Source: JAJEBT01 sp965214975
Lineage (GTDB): Bacteria; Pseudomonadota; Alphaproteobacteria; MPNO01; UBA830
Direction: 5' to 3'
Length of the DNA stretch: 64,000 nucleotides
NCBI GenBank assembly: GCA_965214975.1
Contig: OZ244055.1
Coordinates: 3,743,672 to 3,807,671, forward strand
The position numbers and the translations under genes were made by a program. Below, one piece after another: positions 31,048-41,206 of the stretch; position 1 is the first letter of the stretch; the number at the start of each line of letters is the position of its first letter. The notes under the pieces are model-generated. The model was not told the DNA's origin. It did no database searches and saw only the letters and a list, made by a program, of their open reading frames with translations.

Positions 31048-33530
31048 TCAGAAACCCGCGCCCAGCCTGGCCGCGACCGCGAGCTCGGGGTCCGCCGAGG
31101 CGTCGTGACCGGGCCAGGCGCGCACGTAGCCGCCGAGCGACAGCGAGACGCCCCGGCGCTCGCCGGTGCCGTAGACGAACTGGAGCCGCGCTTCCCGCCC
31201 GCTCGGCGTCAGGTCGATCGAGCGCGTCTCGCGGCGCACCACGCCGTCCGCAACCTCCGCGACCGGAACCGCCACGCGAACCGCCGCCCCGCGCGCCCGG
31301 AACGGCGACGACGCGGTCACGACCAGCCGGTCCGAGGGCAGCCACAGCCCCTCGAGCTCGCCGCCGATCACGAACGACTCCGCGCGCGACCCCTGCCATC
31401 GCGAGACCAGGGAGCGCCCGTCCCGCGCCGCGCCTCCGGTCCGCCCGAGACTCGCGCCGGTGAACAGGGTCAGGTTCTCCCCCGCCCGTCCCGACGCGCT
31501 CGCGTCGACGAAACGGGTCGACGCGCCGGAGATGCCGCCGAAGGCGCCCGCCGGCCGGATGCCCAGCAGCGAGCCGTCCTCCCGCAGGGCGCCGTAGCGG
31601 GCGCCCAGGACCAGACCGCCGCCAAGGCGGTGGGTCACGCCGAACGAGGCCAGCGACGCGCGCGACGACCCCAGCCGCCCGTCGCCCTCCCTGCCCGCGA
31701 AATCGAGCGAGGTCGCGCCGTCGAGTCGCCAGTCGACGCCGAGGGCGGGGCCCGCTCCCGCGAACGCCGCGAACGGGCCGACGCCGTCGCGCAGCATCGT
31801 GCGGCCGACGCGCTCGGAAACGAAACCGTTCGAGGATCCGGTCGCGGCCTGCCCGCGCCCGAACCCGATCTCCAGGTCCGCCGTCGGGCGAAGCTGCAGG
31901 CGCCAGGTCTCGACGTCGCCGTTCCGCGGACCCGGATCCCGGCCATCCTCCCGGCCGCCCGGTTCGTCGGCCATGGCGAACGCCACCGACGCCCCGCCCG
32001 GCAGCGGCACGCGCGACGAGCGGCCGAGCGACGACAGGAAGTCGCCCAGCGCGCCCGTCGCCGAAACGCCCCGGCGCGGACGGAACGCCGCCGAGAGATC
32101 CTGCAGGAAGGGAAACATCTGCTCGTCGTGGACCACGACGTCGGAAAGGGCCGCGGCGGCGCGTCCCGCGCCGAAACCCGGCGGGAGATCGACGAAGCTG
32201 CCGGCCACCGGCACCATGCCCCGGCCCTCGACGGACAGGCTCGTGAAACCGACCGGGCTCATCGCGGCGCCGAGATCCAGCTTTCCCCGGCCGAAGATCG
32301 CGGCATCGGCGAACACGCCGGTCCTGTCCGCCGTCGAGAGCAGCCTCTCGACGATCTCGTCGCCCGACTTGTTGGGAAACGCGCCCCACACCACCGCCGC
32401 CGCGCCGGAGACGTACGGCGCCGCGAACGAGGTTCCAGTAAGGAACGTGTATCCCGCAGCACCTACAACACCGAAACGTGTCGTCGGCACGGTTTCCCCC
32501 GGCGCGAAGACGCAGTACCGGCTCACGGAACCGCAGGTGTTGCTGTGCGCGGCGCGCCCGGTGCCGTCCTCGTTGAGCGACCCGACCGCGATCCCGAAAC
32601 CGGCGATGCCGGGATCGGCCACGTTGGCCTCCGGTGCGCCCGAGGGTCCAAGGCCGTCGTCGAAGCCGCCGTTGTCCAGGCAGTCCAGTCCTCCCGCCCC
32701 GCAGTTTCCGAGGGAGGTGACCATGATCCTGCCCGCCCCGGCGGCATCCTGCATGGCGGCCGTGATCTGGGGTATGGAAGGGCGGTTTCCGTAACCGATG
32801 CTCATGTTCATGATGTGGGAACTCGCATCGGGATTGGAACCAAAGTCCCCGTAGGTTCTCGTCAGGCCTGCCGCAGACGCGATGACCGTCGCTAATCCAT
32901 CAGGGTTTCTACCGACATCGTCCCTTGCAATGCTGACCAGATTCGCGTTGTACGCGACGCCGTGCAACCCCAGTCCGTTGCGACGCGCGGCGATGATGCC
33001 GGCGACGGCGGTGCCATGCTCGGTTGACGGCTGATCCCCGGGAAAGCTAAAGCTGGTGCCGTCCAGGTCCGGGTGGCCGAAATCGACGCCGTCGTCCAGC
33101 ACCGCCACCGTGATGCCGCCGCCGCCCGGCTCCCCGGTGACGCGCGCGGCGTACCCCTCGCTGGCCCGGATCGAGGAATGACGGCTGCGGGGATATCGAT
33201 ACTCGAGCGTTTCCCACGACCCCGAGCTCGACGGGTTGGCTGGCTCCAGATCCTCGTCGGAGCTCGGCTGGCGCACGTCGTTCGGTGGCGCAACTGTCGG
33301 ATCGGGGTCGACCGGAGGGGGAGGCGCCACCGGAGGATCGGGGTCAACCGGAGGCAAATTCGGCGGGTCGGGGTCGACGGGAGGAGGCGTTGTCGGCGGG
33401 TCGGGGTCGACCGGAGGCGGAGACGTTACCGGCGGCTCAGGATTGGCCGTCGAGATCCCCCCCCCCCGCCGCCGCAACTTCCCAGCAGAACCGCCGAGGT
33501 GATGATCATCGCTACATGATTCGCTCTCAT
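31048..33530 (-). CDS. NalP-like surface subtilase lipoprotein, phase-variable (G tract, OFF)
   Basis: The ATG at 33530 begins MRANHVAMIITSAVLLGSC, a signal peptide with lipobox LGSC, then Gly residues from an 11-G tract (33457-33467). With 11 G the frame ends after 34 codons; with 9 or 12 it joins the long frame to give about 827 residues. That frame has Pro-Asp repeats, then the subtilisin triad: Asp in AVLDDGVDFG (about 33090), His in STEHGTAVAG (about 33020), Ser in TGTSFAAPYVSG (about 32430). The C-terminal third looks like a beta-barrel translocator ending in Phe. Neisseria NalP combines lipobox, subtilase, autotransporter barrel and a poly-C switch in the same way. Likely role: shedding of other surface proteins. 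The tract length may be misread, but the long frame is intact. Confidence 0.82.
33300..33422 (-). repeat. tandem Pro-Asp coding minisatellite
   Basis: Four units of about 30 bases contain GGGTCGACCGGAGG-like sequence (+ strand) and encode PPPVDPDPP-type repeats directly after the lipobox. They form a flexible stalk whose copy number could vary. Confidence 0.75.
33457..33467 (-). repeat. 11-base G tract switching the subtilase
   Basis: Eleven uninterrupted G (coding strand) lie seven codons after the lipidation cysteine region begins. In-frame translation of the protease needs 9 or 12. Confidence 0.85.
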
Positions 33531-33659
33531 GAGGTTCCCTTTCTCCCCGTCTCCCGCTTCCGGATGCAAGCCCGAGGATATTTCGCCAAAAAGGCCGAAA
33601 GCGACGACCACATGTACGTCGCACCATACCGGCATGTGCACGGACGTCAACATCGAACG

Positions 33660-33796
33660 CAGGACTGTTCCACGTTGGCCGAGCATCCACTCCGGGCGGG
33701 GCGATCCCGTCGGTGTCGTCACGGCGGTCCGCGGGCTCCGAGGGCGCCCCCAAGCGGCCGGATCCGGTCCGGATCCCGTCATCCGGGCGACGCAGT
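33660..33796. repeat. dispersed intergenic repeat, family C
   Basis: Contains GGACTGTTCCACGTTGGCC, a GCGATCCCGTC block, ACGGCGGTCCGCGGGCTCC and CGGCCGGATCCGG with GATCCCGTCATCCGGGCG. The same blocks in the same order occur near 38700-38830, inverted near 41015-41125, and in part at 44955-44990 and 52497-52580. It occupies most of the 300-base spacer upstream of the subtilase gene; no gene is seen there. Confidence 0.6.
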
Positions 33797-33833
33797 CACG
33801 AAAAACTCTCCGGACGACAGCATCGCAACCCTT

Positions 33834-34169
33834 TCAGGTCAGCACGCGGAGGGCCGTTTCCGGCGCCTTGTCGAGCACCTGCAACAGGGCGCGCGCCGCC
33901 CCGGTCGGGCAGCGCTTGCCCTGTTCCCAGTTGCGGATCGTCTCTTGCGACACGTTGATGCGACGCGCCAGTTCGGTCTGGGAAAGCCCCAGCCGCCGCC
34001 GGACCCGGCGGGCGTACCGCGCCATGTCCTGCATGCCCTCGGCCTCGTCCTCCCGCTCCTGCGCCGCGATCTCCGCCTCGGTGGTGGCGTCCACCCTGGC
34101 GGCGTCGACCCGCCCTTCTGGCCAGGTGGACGGATCGTCGGGATCGATCCTGATGCGCGTTGTGCCCAT
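33834..34169 (-). CDS. XRE-type helix-turn-helix antitoxin
   Basis: 111 residues: an acidic N-terminus (DPDDPSTWPEGRVDAARVDA) and a C-terminal helix-turn-helix, RRRLGLSQTELARRINVSQE, followed by TIRNWEQGKR. The ATG at 34169 has GGAAGGAG well placed. This is the antitoxin of a toxin-antitoxin pair whose upstream toxin (BrnT type) is decayed. It should still repress its own promoter and can cross-neutralise a related toxin. Confidence 0.8.
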   Translation of the reverse strand: MGTTRIRIDPDDPSTWPEGRVDAARVDATTEAEIAAQEREDEAEGMQDMARYARRVRRRLGLSQTELARRINVSQETIRNWEQGKRCPTGAARALLQVLDKAPETALRVLT

Positions 34170-34174
34170 GGTCT

Positions 34175-34368
34175 GCGATCTCCTTCCGACCGGCCTTGCG
34201 GGCCGAAACGATGCGAACGGCCGGACTTCGCGCCGCACGGACGACGACAAGCACGCCCCGTCGACCGTGCCGGGCGGCTGGTGGCGATCCTCGCCATGGT
34301 CCCGCCGACGATCCTGCGCGACGCTCGAAACAGGCGCCGTTCCCGGCCGCGTCCCGTTCGGACTCCAT
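34175..34368 (-). pseudogene. decayed BrnT-type toxin
   Basis: Pieces of a BrnT ribonuclease toxin are spread over two frames: MESERDAAGNGACFERR as the start, RRDHGEDRHQPPGTVDG (middle, other frame) and GVLVVV with VRIVSARKAGRKE (end). One base is missing near 34264 and about 20 residues in the middle are deleted. Located directly upstream of the antitoxin, as expected. The toxin is inactive. Confidence 0.6.
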
Positions 34369-34563
34369 GCCGCCACCATGGGCCAATGGCCCACCATCGT
34401 CAAGCGCCCGGCTCCGGGCGCCGCCGACCGGGTCGCCATGTGCCGCCCCCTCTCCCGGCGGGCGGACGAAGACCGGGCGGTCACGCCGACCGGTCGAGCC
34501 TGTCCCGCGCTCCCCGGCCGCGGACGGTCCGGGCCATGCCCGGGCGGTTCCGGAGGCCGCGGT

Positions 34564-35451
34564 TCACGCGCCGCCGGAGCGCGCGGCCAGCTGGCCGTCG
34601 TGCCAGTCGAGGATCTCCTCTCCGGTCATGAAGACCACGCCGGGCCTCGACGCGAAATGGTCGAGCGTCTCGCGGATGTAGCGGATGCGGTGCGGCACGC
34701 CGGAGATGTAGGGGTGGACGGCGAAGGACATGACCCGCACCGACTCCGCGCTCTCGGCGTGGATGGTCTCGAAGTGGTCGATCGCGCGGTCGCGGTAGGT
34801 CTCCGACGGCAGGTTCTGGATCATCGAGATCACGATGTCGTGGATCTCGAAGTTGTAGGGCAGCGCGGTGACGTGGCCGCGGGCCGTCCTCAGCCGGACC
34901 GGCTGGTCGTCGAAGGCCCAGTCGCCGACGTACTCGAAGCCCGCCTCGGCCAGGAAATCGAGGGTCTCGAAGGTCTCGGTGAGCCCCGGCCCGAACCACC
35001 CGCGCGGACGGCGGCCCGCGAATCCCTCGATCGCGTCCGCCGTCCTCCGGATGTTCCCGGGCTGGTCCTCGACCTCGTGCATCGGGCGCTGGTCCCAGCC
35101 GTGGGCGTTGAACTCCCATCCCGACTCCAGGCAGGCCTCGAGCACCCGGGGGTAGGCCTCGCAGACCCGGCCGTTCAGCGTGACCGTGGCCCGGATGCCG
35201 CGCTCGTCGAACAGCCGCCGAAGCCGCCAGAACCCGACCCGCATGCCGTACTCGTGCCACGACCAGTTCGGGATGTCCGGGAGCATCCGGCCGTGCTGGG
35301 GCGGCGGCAGCACCGTCCGCGCCATGGCGCGGTCGATGTCCCACAGCTCGAGCGACATCAGCGGCCAGACGATCATCCGTCCGCCGCCGGGGAGCGTCAG
35401 CTTCGGACGGTCCCCGATCGCCGAGTACGGCGCGCGTTCCGCGGGCTTCAT
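34564..35451 (-). CDS. polysaccharide deacetylase-family hydrolase (PuuE-like)
   Basis: 295 residues of the NodB-like deacetylase fold in the variant seen in PuuE-type allantoinases: an opening IVWPLMSLELWDID, PDIPNWSWHEYGMRVG, a TVTLNGRVCEAYP strand, the metal region FNAHGWDQRPM, IRRTADAIEGFAGRRPRGWFGPGL and a late FAVHPYISGVPHR. Substrate could be allantoin or an N-acyl compound; no purine genes lie nearby. Divergent from the flavin monooxygenase gene, with a 116-base gap that must hold both promoters. Confidence 0.8.
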   Translation of the reverse strand: MKPAERAPYSAIGDRPKLTLPGGGRMIVWPLMSLELWDIDRAMARTVLPPPQHGRMLPDIPNWSWHEYGMRVGFWRLRRLFDERGIRATVTLNGRVCEAYPRVLEACLESGWEFNAHGWDQRPMHEVEDQPGNIRRTADAIEGFAGRRPRGWFGPGLTETFETLDFLAEAGFEYVGDWAFDDQPVRLRTARGHVTALPYNFEIHDIVISMIQNLPSETYRDRAIDHFETIHAESAESVRVMSFAVHPYISGVPHRIRYIRETLDHFASRPGVVFMTGEEILDWHDGQLAARSGGA

Positions 35452-35567
35452 GGGCGGTCCCCCTTCCGCGAGGCCGGTGCGGGGCCAAGTCTAGCGCAAT
35501 CCGCCTCCGCGGTCCTTGACCGGGCGGCGCGGCGGGTCCACAAAGCGCGCGATGCGCGGGGAACCCC

Positions 35568-36779
35568 ATGGCCAGGCATGATCGCGTCCTGATCGTCGGC
35601 GGCGGGCCGGTCGGCTCGACCGCGGCGTGGCTCCTGCATCTCGAGGGCGTCCCGACGACGCTGCTGGAGGCCGAGGACGGCGTCCGGATCGACTACCGCG
35701 CCTCGACGTTCCATCCGCCGACGCTGGACCTGCTCGAGGAGAGCGGCATCACCGCCGCCCTGCTCGAGCGCGGGCTCAAGTGCCCGGTCTGGCAGTTCCG
35801 CGACCGCAGGGAGGGGCGCGTCGCCGAGTTCGACCTCGGCGCGATCGCCGACGAGACCGCCCATCCCTACCGGCTGCAGTGCGAGCAGTTCAAGCTGGTC
35901 GCGTGGCTTCACGAGCGGCTGGCCGAAAGCGACGGCGCCGAGATCCGGTTCCGCCACCGCGTCACGGACCTGCGCCAGGACGGCGACGGGGTCACGGCGG
36001 TCTGCGACACCCCGGACGGCGCCGTCGAGGTCTCCGGCCGCTGGCTGGTCGCCGCCGACGGCGGACGGTCGACGGTGCGCAGGCGCCTGGGCGTCGGCTT
36101 CGACGGCCACACCCATCCCGAGCACTTCCTGGTCGCCGGCACGCGGCACGACTTCCGCGCCCGCATGCCCGGCATCTGCTCGGTCAACTACACCGCCGAT
36201 CCCGAGGAGTGGTTCCTGCTTCTCGAGATCCCCGACATGTGGCGGGTGGTGCTGCCGGTCGACGGGTCGGTCCGGGCCGACGACGCCGTCACCGACGGCT
36301 ACCTCCAGAACGCGCTGCAGAACGTGCTGCCCCGCGAGGACGACTACCCGATCCTGGTGCGCGCCATCTACCGGGTGTCGCAGCGGGTGGCGTCGACCTA
36401 CCGCCGGGGCCGGACGTTCCTGGCGGGCGACGCCGCGCACATCAACAACCCGCTCGGCGGCATGGGCCTCAACGGCGGGCTTCACGACGCGCTGAGCCTG
36501 TGCCGGCGCCTGGCGGCGGTCTGGCACGGGCGGGACGGCGCCGACGCGCTCGACGGCTACGAGGCGGAGCGGCGCCCCGAGGCCGTCAACGCGATCAACG
36601 CGATCACCGAACGCAACAAGAGACTGATGGAGGAGCGGGATCCCGGGATCCGGCGGCGCAATCTCGACGAGATGCGCGCGATCGCCGCCGATCCCGAGCG
36701 GGCGCGCGCGTTCATGCGCGACGCCGCGATGATCACCTCGCTCCGCCGCTCGGGCCTGCTGGGCGCGGCGCGGCGATGA
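35568..36779 (+). CDS. FAD-dependent aromatic-ring monooxygenase-like oxidoreductase
   Basis: 403 residues. FAD-binding Rossmann motif VLIVGGGPVGSTAAWLLH at the start, the internal DG motif VAADGGRSTVRRRLG near residue 163, and the second FAD contact FLAGDAAHINNPLGGMGLNG near 285. This is the PHBH/TfdB class, which hydroxylates phenols and related substrates with NAD(P)H and oxygen. Shorter than TfdB since the C-terminal thioredoxin-like domain is absent. The next gene, an aminopeptidase, follows closely on the same strand. Confidence 0.87.
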   Translation: MARHDRVLIVGGGPVGSTAAWLLHLEGVPTTLLEAEDGVRIDYRASTFHPPTLDLLEESGITAALLERGLKCPVWQFRDRREGRVAEFDLGAIADETAHPYRLQCEQFKLVAWLHERLAESDGAEIRFRHRVTDLRQDGDGVTAVCDTPDGAVEVSGRWLVAADGGRSTVRRRLGVGFDGHTHPEHFLVAGTRHDFRARMPGICSVNYTADPEEWFLLLEIPDMWRVVLPVDGSVRADDAVTDGYLQNALQNVLPREDDYPILVRAIYRVSQRVASTYRRGRTFLAGDAAHINNPLGGMGLNGGLHDALSLCRRLAAVWHGRDGADALDGYEAERRPEAVNAINAITERNKRLMEERDPGIRRRNLDEMRAIAADPERARAFMRDAAMITSLRRSGLLGAARR

Positions 36780-36813
36780 CGGGCCGTCCGCCGGCCGGAA
36801 GGGGGAGGGGGGC

Positions 36814-38193
<1,380 letters not shown>

Positions 38194-38195
38194 CT

Positions 38196-38890
38196 CCGGC
38201 CGGGCGCTCCCGCGCCCGGTTCCGTCGGCGCTTCGGGTTCCCGGCGAGGCCGGTTGCATCCGGATCCGGCTTTTCGCCGCCGATCCGGCGAGGGATGGCG
38301 GCATGGGCCGCCGGGCGGGCGCCGGGCCCCTCTTCGGGAGCGCGGGTTCCCGCCCGCCGGCGCGACGGTTCGTCCCGCGGAGCCGCGCGAACGCGCGCGG
38401 CGGGACCGCTGGACCGGCTGGTCGGAGAAGCGGCGGTTCCGGCGCAGGCGCCTGATCGCGAACAACGCCCGCTTCGCCGTTCCCGGCGGGAAGGGCGTCT
38501 TCCCGTGCCCTGCGCCGGCCGCGATGCCGCGCCGCCGGTCCGCAGGCATTGGCATCCGGCGCCCGGCATCCCGCCCGAACCGAAAGCCGCGAACCCGCGA
38601 AACGGTCCGTCGCGCACCGGCCGCAACGCCCCGAACCGCCCGGCCGCGGCCCGAACCGGCCGCGACCGGCGAGCGTGGGACGGTCCCGACCCGTGGCCCG
38701 GGACTGTCCCGCGCTGGCCAGCCATCCGCTCCAGGCGGCCGGGGCGGTCCCGTCCGGGCCGTCACCGCGGTCCGCCCGCTCCGGGGGCGCCGCCGATCGG
38801 CCGGATCCGGCCTCGATCCCGTCATCCTGGCGGCCGGGCCGGTCCGGAACCGGGCGCGGGACCATCCTGCGTGCGCCCCGGGAATTCCTT
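38196..38890. repeat. 834-base spacer built of dispersed repeats (families A, B/D, C)
   Basis: Family A lies at 38214-38290. A block with CCGAAAGCCGCGAACCCGCGAAACGG-like sequence at 38578-38605 recurs near 44710 and inverted near 60510. Family C is at 38695-38840. The final 140 bases before 39028 are shared with the upstream region of the second ATPase gene. Open frames here are all GC-driven and have no domain or start signal. Confidence 0.6.
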
Positions 38891-39027
38891 GAGTTCGCGA
38901 CCATCTCCGCTAGTATGGCCGGGCGGGTCTCCTGGCGCGTGCGCTTGCAATAGCGGCCCGCGGCAAGGGCGCGGTTCCGGCGCCCGCATCGGGCCGGCCG
39001 GAGGCGCCGCCCGGGAAAGGCCGGTCC

Positions 39028-40572
39028 ATGGATCGACGCAAGCTCCCGATCGGCATCCAGACCTTCCGCAGGATCCGCGAGGAGGGCCACTACTACGTCG
39101 ACAAGACCGGCTACGCCAGGAGGCTGGTCGACGAAGGCACCCACCATTTCCTGTCGCGGCCGCGGCGGTTCGGCAAGAGCCTGTTCGTCGACACGCTGAA
39201 GGAGCTGTTCGAGGGCAGCGAGGCGCTGTTCGAGGGCCTCGCCGTCCACGGCCAGTGGGACTGGTCGGCGCGGCATCCGGTCGTGCGTCTGAGTTTCGGG
39301 CGCGGCGATTTCGGGCAGCCGGGCTATCTCGAGGAGGACGTCACGACGCAGCTTGAACTGCTTGAGGAGCAGGGAGGAATCGAGCCAAGACGGGCGAGCG
39401 CCCCCTTGCGTTTCTCCCGCCTGCTTCGAATGCTTCACGAGCGGACGGGACGGAGGGTCGTCGTGCTGGTGGACGAGTACGACAAGCCGGTTCTCGACGC
39501 CCTGGGGGATCCGGAACGGGCGCGCGCGAACCGCAACTATCTGCGCGGGCTCTACTCGACCCTCAAGGACAGCGACGCCCACATCGAGTTCAGCTTCATC
39601 ACCGGGGTGAGCAAGTTCACCCGGACGAGCCTGTTCTCGGGGATGAACAACCTCAGGGACGTCACGCTCGATTCGCGCCACTCGGCGATCTGCGGCTACA
39701 CGGAGGCCGATCTGGACAGGACGTTCGCTCCGGAGCTCGACGGGCTCGACCGCCAGGAGATCCGCGAGTGGTACAACGGCTACTCGTGGCTCGGCGAGGA
39801 CAGGGTCTACAACCCGTTCGGCATTCTGCAGCTGTTCGACAAGCGGGAGTTCCAGGCGTGGTGGTTCGAGACCGGCACGCCGACCTTTCTGGTCGAGCTG
39901 CTGAAGTCGCGCGGAATCCCCTCGACGGATCTCGACGGAATGTTCGCCGACCGGGATCTTCTGTCCTCGTTCGACGTCGACGACATCCCGCACCAGGCGC
40001 TGCTGTTCCAGACCGGCTATCTCACCATAGCCGACGTCGACGCCCGGGGCGGATCCGCCGCCTACCGCCTCGGCTACCCCAACAGGGAGGTGCGCCAGGC
40101 CCTGAACAGGCATCTGCTGCGGGCCTGGGCCCCGGAGATGGCGGACGTAGCCCGGGCGGGGAATCTCGGCCGGCTGCTGGCGGACGCCGATCTCGCCGGC
40201 CTCGAGGCGCTGCTGCGGGCGTTCTTCGCGAGCGTTCCGTACCACTGGCACGCGAAGACGCCGATCGCCGACTACGAGGGGCACTACGCGACCGTGGTCT
40301 GTTCGCTTCTCTCGGGGTGGGGTCTCGACGCGCGGGTGGAGGACGCGACGAGCCACGGGCGGATCGACCTGGCGGTGACGGCGGGCGGGCACGCGTACCT
40401 GTTCGAGTTCAAGGTGCTGGGTTCGGCCTCGGAGGGCGCGGCGATGCGGCAGTTGCGCGAGAAGGGCTACGCGGACAAGTACAAGGGGCAGGGGCGGACG
40501 GTGCATCTCGTCGGAGTCGAGTTCGACCCGGAGAAGCGCAACGTCGCGACGTTCGAGACCGCGCGGGCGTGA
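39028..40572 (+). CDS. AAA-ATPase-like protein with C-terminal PD-(D/E)XK nuclease domain, copy 1
   Basis: 514 residues. N-terminal AAA-ATPase-like domain (PF09820 type): LPIGIQTFRRIREEGHYYVD, Walker A-like LSRPRRFGKSLFVDTL, Walker B VVVLVDEYDKPVL, then FSFITGVSKFTRTSLFSGMN. The C-terminal PD-(D/E)XK domain (PF08011 type) has HGRIDLAVTAGGHAYLFEFK, with Asp and the Glu-Phe-Lys pair. These genes multiply within genomes and are suspected selfish or defence elements; function is not established. Nearly identical to the copy at 47532, except in residues 100-143. Flanked by aminopeptidase 3' sequence on both sides. Confidence 0.85.
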   Translation: MDRRKLPIGIQTFRRIREEGHYYVDKTGYARRLVDEGTHHFLSRPRRFGKSLFVDTLKELFEGSEALFEGLAVHGQWDWSARHPVVRLSFGRGDFGQPGYLEEDVTTQLELLEEQGGIEPRRASAPLRFSRLLRMLHERTGRRVVVLVDEYDKPVLDALGDPERARANRNYLRGLYSTLKDSDAHIEFSFITGVSKFTRTSLFSGMNNLRDVTLDSRHSAICGYTEADLDRTFAPELDGLDRQEIREWYNGYSWLGEDRVYNPFGILQLFDKREFQAWWFETGTPTFLVELLKSRGIPSTDLDGMFADRDLLSSFDVDDIPHQALLFQTGYLTIADVDARGGSAAYRLGYPNREVRQALNRHLLRAWAPEMADVARAGNLGRLLADADLAGLEALLRAFFASVPYHWHAKTPIADYEGHYATVVCSLLSGWGLDARVEDATSHGRIDLAVTAGGHAYLFEFKVLGSASEGAAMRQLREKGYADKYKGQGRTVHLVGVEFDPEKRNVATFETARA

Positions 40573-40667
40573 CCTCCGGGCACGTCCCCGGAAGGCGGAG
40601 CCCCGGCCCGCCGTCCGCGCGACCCGCGATCCGGTCTCCACGCCCTGCCGGGATCGCGGGCCGCGCG

Positions 40668-41000
40668 CCGACGCTGTTCTGCAACGACGACGGGCTGGCC
40701 GAGGATCTTCTGGCGGCGGCCGGCGCGGCCGAGGATCCGGTGCGGAGGCTTCCGCTGTGGCGGCCCCACCCGCGCCTGCTCGACAGCAAGGTCGCCGACA
40801 TCGGCAACGTGCCGGAGGGGCCGTTCGCCTGCGCGATTGCCGCGGCGCTCCATCTCCAGGAGTTCGTGGACGCGAACACGCCCTGGGCGCATCCCGGCAT
40901 CATGGCCTGGAATCTGGCCGACCGGCCGGGCCGGCCCGCCGGCGGTGAGGCGCAGGGGCTGCGGGCGGTGTTCGAGCTGGTGGAGCGACGGTTCCGGTGA
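40668..41000 (+). pseudogene. duplicated 3' fragment of the M17 aminopeptidase gene
   Basis: From TLFCNDDGLAEDLL to LRAVFELVERRFR and the same stop context, this repeats bases 37862-38193 with scattered changes (for example Ala for Gly and His for Tyr). No start codon or catalytic motif remains. It shows that the ATPase gene was inserted or duplicated together with neighbouring chromosome sequence. Confidence 0.9.
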
Positions 41001-41014
41001 CTCCGGGCCGGATC

Positions 41015-41125
41015 CGGCCGATCGGCAGGATCCTCGGAACCCGCGGATCGCGGTGACGGCCCGGACGGGACCGCCCCGGCCCGCCTGTAGCGGATGTTCG
41101 GCCAGCGTGGAACAGTCCTGTTCCC
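41015..41125. repeat. dispersed intergenic repeat, family C (inverted)
   Basis: Reads CGGATCCGGCCGATCGG, then GGTGACGGCCCGGACGGGACCG and CGGCCAGCGTGGAACAGTCC, the reverse complement of the blocks at 33660-33796 and 38695-38840. Confidence 0.6.
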
Positions 41126-41206
41126 GTGGCCGCGGAGCGGTCGGTCCGCGCGGGGATCTTCCCCGATGTCAGGCGGAACACCGGGTTTCCGCGGGATGGG
41201 CGGGGT

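Noticed and set aside
33300..33422. Possible CRISPR array
   Set aside because: Units are back-to-back tandem repeats encoding Pro-Asp, without spacers.
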